From: Thermococcus sp. 2319x1
GTDB taxonomy: Archaea; Methanobacteriota_B; Thermococci; Thermococcales; Thermococcaceae
Direction of reading: 5' to 3'
Length of the DNA stretch: 64,000 nt
Assembly: GCF_001484685.1 (NCBI RefSeq)
Contig: NZ_CP012200.1
Location: forward strand, 676,321-740,320
The notes beneath the pieces are model-generated. The model was not told where the DNA came from and made no database searches. It worked only from the letters and a program-made list of their open reading frames with translations. Position numbers and translations under genes: made by a program. Below, piece after piece: positions 16,546 through 23,908 of the stretch. Each line of letters begins with the position of its first letter. Positions within the stretch are counted from its first letter, which is position 1.

Positions 16546-16902
16546 GTGTTGAAGATACCCTACTCCAAAAAGTGTTATGTAATAGTGGAAACTCCCCAAC
16601 ATCCATACAACACAGAGGATCCAGTAAATGTTAGGGAGACTCTCCAGAGTTGGGATGTTGATGGAGTATTTTTAAGCTATAACCAAGGATTTGGAGAAAG
16701 AGAGAGATTTTATGAATATTACTCAGCTTTGGAAGACTACATAGAAAATTCGGGATTTATCGTAAATACATTTGGACCTTATTTCTCCGATTATACAACA
16801 ACAGCTTGCACTACTGGAGAAGATATTAGTGGGTGGATCAATCCTTATTTGATCTCAAAACTTTGGAGGAGTTTTGCATCCCCAGAGGAATTCAGAAAAT
16901 AA
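16546..16902 (+). pseudogene. Uncharacterised protein fragment, probably broken gene
   Basis: This 118-codon frame (GTG at 16546 behind GAGGTGAT) begins abruptly with KKCYVIVETPQHPYNTED and continues WDVDGVFLSYNQGFGER, ERFYEYYSALEDYIENSG and FIVNTFGPYFSDYTTTACTT. Alternating strands and helices suggest the start of a TIM-barrel or glycosidase-like fold, but I do not recognise a family. After the stop, further coding-like sequence continues in other frames to about 17086, so it is likely a decayed longer gene. Codons are A/T-rich. Confidence 0.45.
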
Positions 16903-17086
16903 CACTTGTTGCCAAGCTTGGAATGTTGGACAAGCATATGATGATACAAAGGGTATCACAAGATGCCTTGGTTTTGTAGCTGTAATGTTGATAGTTATAA
17001 ATGACGCACTGAATTATTTTGAAGGGGTTGTCTTTTGGGAATACCAATCACTAAAGAGCAACTTTGGAGGTATAGGGAGGGATTAA
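16903..17086 (+). other. Coding remnant between two accessory genes
   Basis: The stretch contains short readable pieces in two frames, ITLVAKLGMLDKHMM then GFVAVMLIVINDALNYFEG and VVFWEYQSLKSNFGG, but no start signal or intact frame. It may be the 3' continuation of the broken gene at 16546 or the end of a different lost gene. The last 20 bases hold the ribosome binding site (GGGAGGGAT) of the gene at 17089. Confidence 0.35.
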
Positions 17087-17088
17087 AG

Positions 17089-18615
17089 ATGAAGTTGGAG
17101 TTCAGGATAAAAATCTTTGTAGTTGTAGTTCTTGTGCTTTTACTTTCTCTTCCTTTTTCATTAGTCCAAAGTGTTCCTGTGGAAAAAGATTACCAAATGA
17201 AAACGCTCTACTCTCATTCCAAAAATTACGGAATATCAAGTTATGATTTTGTTGAAAAGAGTGATGACTTTTATCTAACATGTCTTAAAGTCATAGCTCT
17301 TGCAAGAAGCGAATTTCCAAAGAATTCTCCAGAATTTCAAAGGTTAGTCGAAGAAATAAAATCAAAACAGTTTGAAGATGGTTCATTCCCCCCAATAATT
17401 ACCGATGATTACTCAAGGGCTGAGGGTGAATGGGTTTACTGGGAGAAATCCAAAGCCGCTGGAACTGCTCTCGCTCTGCTGGCTCTTCTTGAGGCTGGAG
17501 AAAGCCCAAACTCCGAAGTTGTAATCAAGGGAATTAAATTTCTCTTGGCTAACAAAACAAACGAGTATTGGACGTCTACAGTTTACATTGATTGGGAGCG
17601 GAGCGGAATTAAAAGAATTGGAGAGTTTCCAAGCTTAGTAGCAACAGCTTATGCTACTGCCCTGTTACATAGACTCGGTTACAATGTTACTGATTCTTGG
17701 CAATGGCTTAGGGCTAACCTGAATACAAAGAACTTAACCAGAAACTATGCTTTTGATAATCTTTTTGTAGGTTTTCTCTTTCCAATGCCCTACAGGGATT
17801 TCAGAATGCCCTATGAAAGCCTAAGTTTACCATTACTTTACTTAAGAGAAGAAGGCTTTAAGCTCAATAATGAAACTTTAGAGTTCTTTAGTTCGCTCTT
17901 TAAGCAGTCTCAGTACTTGGAAAACACAACTTTGCTCTTCGTCTTCTACGAAAATTATAGTACCAAGTATGAGCTCAAATTCCTTCGCTTTTCTTTGATA
18001 AACAAAATGTGGGAGGAGAGTAAAGTAATCCGGGGAGTTGCTAACGAGAAAATTGAGCTCCAATTAAATCCCGAAGAGGAGATTGCAGTTCTAAAGATAG
18101 AGGGTTTGCGAAAGATAAATCCTCAAAAGTCAGGCGTTTTTAAGAAGTTGGGGATAATCAACAAAAGTATGAAGATTTACCCGGAGTTCCCTATGAACTA
18201 CATAAACTTTCGTTCTTACGCTGCCTCCCAAATACTCCACTTTTCTGAAACCAATGGAACTTACTACATAATCCCTCTCCCCAAGCTGGATAAATCATGG
18301 AATCATGATGTATATTCAACCTCAATAGCCCTGATTTGGTTGTACCTAGCAAATAAAACCGGGTATAAAGGGTTTAATGGTGGAATCGAATTTTTACAAA
18401 GTAGTGGGGAAAGTCTAAGCTTTGACGGTTATGCTTATGCTTTGATTGCTTTAAGCTTGTATGGTGGAGACTGGGAGAAGAACAAGCCAGAGATTAATGC
18501 CATTGTCTCTAATAAGGAAAAGAATATTAAATACCCAGTTTACATTCTCGCGATAATTGTGATATTTTCAATAGGTTACTTCTGGAGAAAGCGTAAACAA
18601 GATAAAGGTCTCTAA
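17089..18615 (+). CDS. Secreted, membrane-anchored prenyltransferase/squalene-cyclase-like repeat protein
   Basis: This is a 508-residue exported protein. Residues about 7-27 form a signal peptide (IFVVVVLVLLLSLPFS) and about 483-500 a C-terminal membrane helix (YPVYILAIIVIFSIGYFW) followed by a basic tail, so most of the protein faces outside. The body has alpha/alpha-toroid features: KSKQFEDGSFPP, KAAGTALALLALLEAGE and, near the end, FLQSSGESLSFDGYAYALIALSLYGG. These QxxDGSF-type repeats occur in prenyltransferases, cyclases and complement-like proteins; no catalytic Asp motif is evident. Numerous NxT/S sequons fit a surface glycoprotein. Function is unknown; it lies in accessory DNA. Confidence 0.65.
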   Translation: MKLEFRIKIFVVVVLVLLLSLPFSLVQSVPVEKDYQMKTLYSHSKNYGISSYDFVEKSDDFYLTCLKVIALARSEFPKNSPEFQRLVEEIKSKQFEDGSFPPIITDDYSRAEGEWVYWEKSKAAGTALALLALLEAGESPNSEVVIKGIKFLLANKTNEYWTSTVYIDWERSGIKRIGEFPSLVATAYATALLHRLGYNVTDSWQWLRANLNTKNLTRNYAFDNLFVGFLFPMPYRDFRMPYESLSLPLLYLREEGFKLNNETLEFFSSLFKQSQYLENTTLLFVFYENYSTKYELKFLRFSLINKMWEESKVIRGVANEKIELQLNPEEEIAVLKIEGLRKINPQKSGVFKKLGIINKSMKIYPEFPMNYINFRSYAASQILHFSETNGTYYIIPLPKLDKSWNHDVYSTSIALIWLYLANKTGYKGFNGGIEFLQSSGESLSFDGYAYALIALSLYGGDWEKNKPEINAIVSNKEKNIKYPVYILAIIVIFSIGYFWRKRKQDKGL

Positions 18616-18786
18616 TAGAATGTTAATCCATCATTTTCTACTTTTTTATATCTCATATCAACTCCCGGTTCCCTAAGCTTAGTGGGAAGCCAACAAAGCA
18701 ACTTCAAACCGCTTATAGGAGTAAAACCCTAGTTCCCATCAGGTCGTTAGATTTATATGCATTTAAATTTTTTGGTTGATTGGTGC
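18616..18786. other. Intergenic stretch with hairpin, possible IS200/IS605-type end remnant
   Basis: No gene is seen. TTCCC...GGGAA at 18669-18688 encloses the palindrome CTAAGCTTAG and is followed by CTTCAAACC and a second CCC-containing segment ending near 18745. Hairpins of this kind occur at the ends of IS200/IS605 elements and their guide RNAs. No TnpA or TnpB is nearby, so this is only a suggestion. Confidence 0.2.
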
Positions 18787-19554
18787 ATACTGTTAGGATA
18801 ACTTGGGTATCACCTCCTGAACCCATTCAGCGATGTTTCAAGGCGGAGCATTAAACCGAGAATGAATCCTGACAAAATTATACCAGAAGGCAAACAGAAA
18901 AATAAACCTCTGAACCCCCCAATCGCTACTCCTAAATTATTCCAGAAACGCTTTGTCCGCTCCTTCACAGTCCTAAACCAGCGCTCAATACTATTCCTTG
19001 GCCCGAAAGTTACGTGAACATAAGCCAGCCCAAGGGATTTAAAAGCAGACTTGTACCCTAGCATTATCAATCAGAAAAACAGGCCGCCCTTCACAGGACT
19101 TTAAAACAACCAGAATGAAATCTCTAGCAACCCACCAGTTTCTGGTGGCTGTAATCCAGACTGCGAGGATTTCTTTGCTTTCAACATCAATCGCAGCCCA
19201 GAGAAATCTTTTCTGTCCATTGATTTTTATTACAGTCTCATCAACTGCGATAAAATTCCTCTGTTTCCTCACTGTGAGGATTTTTGGCTTGTAAATTGCT
19301 TCCGCTAGTTTTTGAACTGTTTCGGCTCTTGTGTGGCTGATTTCCAGTATTCTTCCAACTTGCCAGTAACTGAGGCCCTGCAATAATTCTACTGCCCTGA
19401 TTTTTCTTTTCTGGTGGGATTTTGTTCCGGCGAAAAGGTTTTAAGGCTGAAAACAAGCAGTATAGGATGATTTCAGCTCTCATCTCTCCCCCTTTTTCTG
19501 AAGAAGTACCAGAAACTTAAACCTAACGCCCCCTCCGCTTATCCTAACAGTATC
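18787..19554 (-). mobile_element. Decayed IS6-like insertion sequence
   Basis: The element is 768 bp with perfect 15-bp terminal inverted repeats, ATACTGTTAGGATAA at 18787-18801 and its reverse complement at 19540-19554. Size, repeat length and the DDE transposase fit the IS6-type elements common in Pyrococcus and Thermococcus. The 8 bases on either side (ATTGGTGC and CTTTGGGA) are not a target duplication, so one flank has been rearranged or the insertion is old. The transposase inside is frameshifted, so the element cannot move by itself. Confidence 0.85.
18810..19490 (-). pseudogene. IS6-family DDE transposase, frameshifted
   Basis: The coding sequence is split over three frames. The start has CLFSALKPFRRNKIPPEK (about 19420-19483). 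The middle has SYWQVGRILEISHTRAETVQ and RNFIAVDETVIKINGQKRFL, whose Asp is the first catalytic residue, then VFLIDNAR with the second Asp. After a frameshift near 19060 come YKSAFKSLGLAYVH and FGPRNSIERWFRTVKERTKR, whose Glu completes the DDE triad. The helix-turn-helix and all three acidic residues are still readable, so the decay is recent, but no continuous protein can be made. Confidence 0.85.
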
Positions 19555-19602
19555 TTTGGGAAAACCCAAAGTTATTTAAAGTTAATTGATGACCTCTACT
19601 CC

Positions 19603-19914
19603 ATGAAGAGTGAATACGCTGTCTTGGGAATACTTTTAATCGGCCTAATTGTTTCAATCGTCTCCAAGAGCTATGCTGGTGTAGCAATAGCTGCCTTGGG
19701 AATCCCTCTGTATCTTGCTTATATCTCCAGGGAGATGAACATCCTCGCGAAATCCAGAATTTTTGATCGGGACTTGTTTGTTATGATTGGCATAACGATT
19801 TTCATAATCCTCCTCTTTGAGTACCTCATTGATCCAAGAATAGGACTTATCGTTGCGGCATTTTTGATTCCCCTTTCAATATGGGGTTGGGACAGATTAA
19901 AGAGTAGAAAATAG
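19603..19914 (+). CDS. Small membrane protein of unknown function
   Basis: This is a 103-residue protein with about four hydrophobic segments: YAVLGILLIGLIVSIV, YAGVAIAALGIPLYLAY, LFVMIGITIFIILLFEYL and IGLIVAAFLIPLSIWGW, ending in a basic tail. It is an integral membrane protein; I do not recognise a family. Its last 18 bases overlap the 3' end of the convergent kinase gene. It starts about 50 bases beyond the right end of the IS element, and GTTATTTAAAGTT just upstream may provide its TATA box. Confidence 0.6.
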   Translation: MKSEYAVLGILLIGLIVSIVSKSYAGVAIAALGIPLYLAYISREMNILAKSRIFDRDLFVMIGITIFIILLFEYLIDPRIGLIVAAFLIPLSIWGWDRLKSRK

Positions 19915-20541
19915 CTCCCTGATCTTCTCAACGTTTTTCGTCCTCTTATATTCTCCCAGAGCTTCTCGTAAAGCGTTTAGGAAGCGGGTATCCAGGTTAA
20001 ATTTTTCCCTAACCCTTTTTGCAATAGTGTTGTCGTTGAGAAACATCATTGCCATGGCGGAGGTTACGTTCTTTGGCTTTCTAAAGCCCGCTTTTTCAAA
20101 GTCGATTATCCAGACGGTGTCCCCTATTATGATGTGCTTTCCTCCCTGTATCTGCCCGTGATCAATACCCAGAGCATCGAGGCGGTATGTTTTTTCAAGT
20201 ATCTGAAGTATGTGCTTTTTTCGAGGAGTTGCATAAAGCAGAGGATCACCTTCGGCAAACTCTCTAACGAGAAACTCTTTGCCCTCGAAGACGCCATAAT
20301 CCACCAAGCGTGGCGTTATTTCTTCCCTCTCAAGAAACTTCAGAATTTCCGCTTCCCTCTTGAAGTTCTTTCTCGGTGAATCAGGCCTTTCGAGCTTTAT
20401 GATAACCTTTTTATCATCTGCATTTCCAGTAAACACTAAACTAGTCGTTCCTTTAGAGTAGAACTTTTCGAGCATAATTCCCTTTTTCCCGAGAAGCTCT
20501 TTGAACTTCTTGAGCTCCTTCTGACTTATGAGATGTTCCAT
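19897..20541 (-). CDS. Predicted Ser/Thr protein kinase, RIO-like (COG2112)
   Basis: This 214-residue atypical small kinase has a truncated P-loop region SKGTTSLVFTG, the ATP-lysine in VIIKLERPD, the catalytic-loop equivalent LGIDHGQIQGGKHII (an HxQ form in place of HRDLKxxN) and the metal-binding IDFEKAGFRKP in place of DFG. This pattern is that of archaeal COG2112 kinases related to Bud32/RIO. Substrates are unknown. The ATG at 20541 has AT-rich promoter sequence upstream shared with the divergent acetamidase pseudogene. Confidence 0.8.
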   Translation of the reverse strand: MEHLISQKELKKFKELLGKKGIMLEKFYSKGTTSLVFTGNADDKKVIIKLERPDSPRKNFKREAEILKFLEREEITPRLVDYGVFEGKEFLVREFAEGDPLLYATPRKKHILQILEKTYRLDALGIDHGQIQGGKHIIIGDTVWIIDFEKAGFRKPKNVTSAMAMMFLNDNTIAKRVREKFNLDTRFLNALREALGEYKRTKNVEKIRELFSTL

Positions 20542-20599
20542 TTTTCTTCCCCGATAGTTTAATTAACATTGCTGGAATATTTTAAAGCTGGTGGTGTGT

Positions 20600-21506
20600 A
20601 TGATCTTCATAGACAAATCTAAGCATATCTTTGCATTTGGCCCAAATCTTGAGCCCATTGCAGAAGCAGAAAACGGGGAGGTAGTGGTTTTTGAAACCTT
20701 GGACGCCCTCTCCAACCAGATAAGTTCTGAAGAGCAAACTCTTGAAGCCGTTGACTTCTCAAAAGTAAACCCCGCAACAGGGCCGCTCTATGTAAAAGGC
20801 GCCGAACCGGGGGGATGCATTAAGGGTTGATATTCTGGATATAGAAGTTGCAGATAAAGGAGTGGTTGTTATTGCACCAAATGCAGGAGTTTTAGGGGAC
20901 GAGGTCAAAGAGCCGAAAACTAAGGTCTGCAAAATCAAAGACGGTTATGTTTACTTTGGAGACATCAGAATACCGGCAAAGCCTATGATAGGTGTAATTG
21001 GTGTTGCTTCTCCAGAGGAAATCCCATGCGGGGAGCCAGGCAAGCATTGAGGGAACATGGACACCAAGCTCATAAGAAAGGGCACTACCCTTTATCTGCC
21101 AGTATTTGTTGAAGGAGGTTTACTGGCCCTTGGAGACCTCCACGCAGTAATGGGGGATGGAGAGATCTGTGTTTCAGCCTGTGAGGTCCCTGGAAAAGTA
21201 ACGGTAAGGGTTAGCATCGTAAAGGGAATGGCCCCTCCATATCCAGTGCTAGAAACAGAGGATTCAGTTTATATAATCGTGTCCCATGGAGACTTGTGGG
21301 ATGCTATTAAGCAGGCAACCGAGCTTGGCGTTGAGGTTCTTCAAAAGGCCTTAGGCTTAAGCTGGGAAGAAGCCTATATGCTTGGGAGTCTCATTTTGGA
21401 TGTCGAGATCAGTCAGCTGGTAGATCCAAAAAAGACCGTGAGGATTAGGATTCCAAAGGAGTATGTATCGGCGAAAGAGGTTCTAAATGCCTTATCTTTG
21501 GAATAA
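20600..21506 (+). pseudogene. Acetamidase/formamidase family protein, one frameshift and one nonsense codon
   Basis: The gene reads as an almost complete amidase that would release ammonia from formamide or acetamide: NPATGPLYVKGAEPG, ILDIEVADKGVVVIAPN, MIGVIGVASPEEIP, NMDTKLIRKGTTLYLPVFVEGG and LGDLHAVMGDGEICVSACE. Two lesions break it. In the run of six Gs at about 20811-20816 one extra base shifts the frame (five Gs would give EPGDALRVDIL). At 21048-21050 a TGA stands where the family has Gly before GNMD, consistent with GGA to TGA. All other motifs are intact, so inactivation is recent, or the G run is a sequencing error. Confidence 0.85.
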
Positions 21507-21535
21507 TTAGCTTTCCCTGATTTGTCATTTTTTCC

Positions 21536-21551
21536 TTATCGATGACGATAA
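21536..21551 (+). promoter_or_regulatory. Inverted repeat abutting the promoter of the Lrp-like gene
   Basis: TTATCGATGACGATAA is a 6-bp perfect inverted repeat with a 4-base spacer. It touches the BRE/TATA sequence AGCTTAAATAC (21551-21561) of the gene at 21593. Its position suits a site for autoregulation or another regulator. Confidence 0.45.
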
Positions 21552-21592
21552 GCTTAAATACTCAAAAAACCAAATATTGTTGGTGGTAAGCT

Positions 21593-21820
21593 ATGGTGAC
21601 GGCGTTTATTTTGATGGTGACAGCCGCTGGAAAGGAAAGGGAAGTTATGGAGAAACTTCTTACCTATCCGGAAGTAAAAGAGGCGTATGTGGTTTATGGA
21701 GAATACGACCTCATAGTTAAGGTTGAAACCGATACTCTCAAAGACCTCGACCACTTCATAACGGAAAGAATAAGGAAGATGCCAGAGATACAGATGACCT
21801 CAACCATGATAGCCATCTGA
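21593..21820 (+). CDS. Stand-alone Lrp/AsnC ligand-binding (RAM) domain protein
   Basis: This 75-residue protein consists only of the alpha-beta RAM domain of Lrp/AsnC regulators: TAFILMVTAAGKEREVMEKL, VKEAYVVYGEYDLIVKVE and DLDHFITERIRKMPEI followed by TSTMI. The DNA-binding helix-turn-helix of full-length Lrp is absent. In archaea and bacteria such single-domain proteins form ring oligomers that bind amino acids and may modulate Lrp proteins. The ATG follows GGTGGTAAGCT. It is probably monocistronic with its own promoter. Confidence 0.85.
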   Translation: MVTAFILMVTAAGKEREVMEKLLTYPEVKEAYVVYGEYDLIVKVETDTLKDLDHFITERIRKMPEIQMTSTMIAI

Positions 21821-21883
21821 AGTTTTCTCTTCTTACTTTTCCTTGAGAATTTGGAACTTAAAAAAGCAGAAAACCAGAGAGGT

Positions 21884-22570
21884 TCATTTGCTCATCATCA
21901 GTCTTATTCTTTCTGCTGCATCTTTTGCCCTATCCGATATGTTGCTTAGTGTTTTTGCAATGTTGAGGAGGTACATTCCAAGCCCCCAGTCTAACTTGGA
22001 AGAGTTTTTGAAAATTATCTCCATGAACTTGGTGTCTAGTTCATCTACCTTGTGCTCCACGCTTTCTATTTCTTTGATTATCTCGTACTCCCTCCCAATT
22101 TCTTTCTCACCGAATCCGCTTTCTATAACTCTGTCCATTTGAACTATTGCTTCGTGGACGAGTTTTGCTGCCTTAATGCTTTCATGGCTCATCTTCATTA
22201 TTAGACTTTTCACTTCCACCCTGAGGTCTTCGGGAGTATCGCTCGGGTCTCTAACCAGAAGCCACTTTGCCGTGTTCTCGGCAGCATCTGCTATCTTATC
22301 CTGCATCTGAAGATACCTCAAGATGTCTTCTCTGTTAACGGGCATAAAGAGTTTTGAACTCAAGCTATCCCTTATCTCCTCCTTGATTTTATCGGCAAAG
22401 TCCTCTAGATCGTCTACTTTCCTTGCGTATTCTCTCATTGTCTCGTATTCTTCCTTTTCCCATGCCTCAAGGGCCTTCTCAAGGGTCTCCACAGTCTCTA
22501 AAACAACTTCAGCGTGCTTTATCAAGGGCTTAAACGGGCTTTTAGCGAATAATTTTGTCCAAACTTGCAT
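21884..22570 (-). CDS. DUF47 (PhoU-like) phosphate transport regulator
   Basis: This 228-residue helical protein of the DUF47/TIGR00153 family is related to PhoU and usually paired with PiT transporters, which it is thought to regulate. It has two long helical hairpins with acidic metal-binding signatures: EEYETMREYARKVDDLEDFA and DKIADAAENTAKW in the first half, EIIKEIESVEHKVDELD and LSNISDRAKDAAERI in the second. ATG 22570 lies 5 bases after the pit stop codon, with GGGGTGA overlapping that stop as ribosome binding site, so the two are coupled. A paralogue lies at 39808. Confidence 0.88.
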   Translation of the reverse strand: MQVWTKLFAKSPFKPLIKHAEVVLETVETLEKALEAWEKEEYETMREYARKVDDLEDFADKIKEEIRDSLSSKLFMPVNREDILRYLQMQDKIADAAENTAKWLLVRDPSDTPEDLRVEVKSLIMKMSHESIKAAKLVHEAIVQMDRVIESGFGEKEIGREYEIIKEIESVEHKVDELDTKFMEIIFKNSSKLDWGLGMYLLNIAKTLSNISDRAKDAAERIRLMMSK

Positions 22571-22575
22571 TATTT

Positions 22576-23802
22576 TCACCCCACAATCATTAATACCTTA
22601 AACACAATTCCCGCAATTATAGCCGCTACGGGCACTGTTACAAACCAAGATATGATTATATCCTTAACGATGTCCTTGTTTATTGCTTTTACCCCCCTTG
22701 CCAATCCCACACCTATAACGGCCCCGACAACAGTGTGTGTTGTTGAGATTGGCAGTCCCAACCAAGAGGCTATTAGCACTACCGTTGCAGCGGAGAAATC
22801 TATGCTAAATCCCCTCGTGTTCGTCAGCTCGGTGATTTTCTTTCCAACTGTCTCCATGACTTTGTATCCATAAGTTGCCACTCCTATGGCTATTCCTAAA
22901 CCACCCATTGCCAAAATCCACCTAGGCACCGGAACCTTCATTCCAGCCAATCCCATGGTTGCGACTGCATAAACTGCTGCAACCGGTCCAACTGCATTTG
23001 CAACATCGTTTGCACCGTGGGACAGGGCAACGTAGGCGGAAGTTAGCACTTGAACATTTCTAAATATCGCCTCAGCTCCCAAGTATGGATCGGTCGCTTT
23101 GAAGTTTCTTCTCAAAAGTGCAAAGCTGATCAAAAACGCTCCAATTCCTGCCGCAAGACCATACCTGCTTACTGCAACGAAGAGAGAATTTCCATGCATG
23201 ACCTTAATATAGAACATCGATCCTATAACCACAAACGCCAATCCTATCCATACGGGTGCCCATTTTTTAGCGCTTTCTACTGGATCTTTTTGCTGGAGTA
23301 TGGTCTTGGAAACGAGCTTTATGACTACGAATGCAACTATTGCACCGAATATCGGAGATAATATCCAGCTGGCAACTACTTGCGCCATCTTGCCCCAATT
23401 CACTATTGAAGTCCCGGCATATACCATGCCATAACCAACTATACCTCCTATAATGGAGTGGGTCGTTGACACCGGCAATCCGAACTTTGACGCAAACAGC
23501 AACCACAAAGAGGCTGCAAGAAGAGCGGCAATAGAGCCATAAACAATAACATGGGGCTCTGTTATTCGAGAAGCATCAATTATGCCCTTTCTTACGGTCT
23601 CGGTAACGGTTTTTCCGAAGAGGTAAGCACCGGTGAATTCAAGCACGCCCGCTATTATAACTGCCTGCTTTGGTGTTATCGCTCCGGCTCCAACGGCTGT
23701 GCTCATTGAGTTTGCGGCATCGTTTGCACCTATTGCCCATGCCATAAAGAGACCAGCCACAATCGTGATGAGCAACCAGGGATCGCTAAGCAGCTCGATC
23801 AT
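22576..23802 (-). CDS. pitA: Inorganic phosphate transporter, PiT family
   Basis: This 408-residue membrane protein has about ten transmembrane segments and the duplicated PiT signature, GANDAANSMSTAVGAGAI in the first half and SHGANDVANAVGPVAAV in the second, plus the paired GLPVSTTHSIIGG and GLPISTTHTVVGA motifs. It imports phosphate by cation symport. Start ATG 23802 is chosen because GGTGA then sits at normal spacing. TATTTATATAC about 30 bases further up is the likely TATA box. It forms an operon with the DUF47 gene behind it. Confidence 0.93.
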   Translation of the reverse strand: MIELLSDPWLLITIVAGLFMAWAIGANDAANSMSTAVGAGAITPKQAVIIAGVLEFTGAYLFGKTVTETVRKGIIDASRITEPHVIVYGSIAALLAASLWLLFASKFGLPVSTTHSIIGGIVGYGMVYAGTSIVNWGKMAQVVASWILSPIFGAIVAFVVIKLVSKTILQQKDPVESAKKWAPVWIGLAFVVIGSMFYIKVMHGNSLFVAVSRYGLAAGIGAFLISFALLRRNFKATDPYLGAEAIFRNVQVLTSAYVALSHGANDVANAVGPVAAVYAVATMGLAGMKVPVPRWILAMGGLGIAIGVATYGYKVMETVGKKITELTNTRGFSIDFSAATVVLIASWLGLPISTTHTVVGAVIGVGLARGVKAINKDIVKDIIISWFVTVPVAAIIAGIVFKVLMIVG

Positions 23803-23877
23803 TTTCATCACCAAGGCAGGCTGAACATGACGTATATAAATACTTTGCCGCAATAGAATATAGCCAAATACAGTGGA

Positions 23878-23894
23878 CTATATAAAATATATAG
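23878..23894 (-). promoter_or_regulatory. AT-rich inverted repeat upstream of pit
   Basis: CTATATAAAATATATAG is a 7-bp perfect inverted repeat with a 3-base spacer between the phosphoesterase stop and the pit promoter. It may be an operator for phosphate control or a spare promoter element; low complexity limits confidence. Confidence 0.25.
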
Positions 23895-23908
23895 AAAAGG
23901 GAAAAGAA

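Noticed and set aside
20811-20816. Programmed frameshift at the G6 run of the acetamidase gene
   Set aside because: A second independent lesion (TGA at 21048) in the same gene makes plain pseudogenisation more likely than recoding.
21048-21050. TGA as a selenocysteine codon
   Set aside because: The family has Gly, not Cys or Sec, at this place, and no SECIS-like element or Sec machinery is visible.
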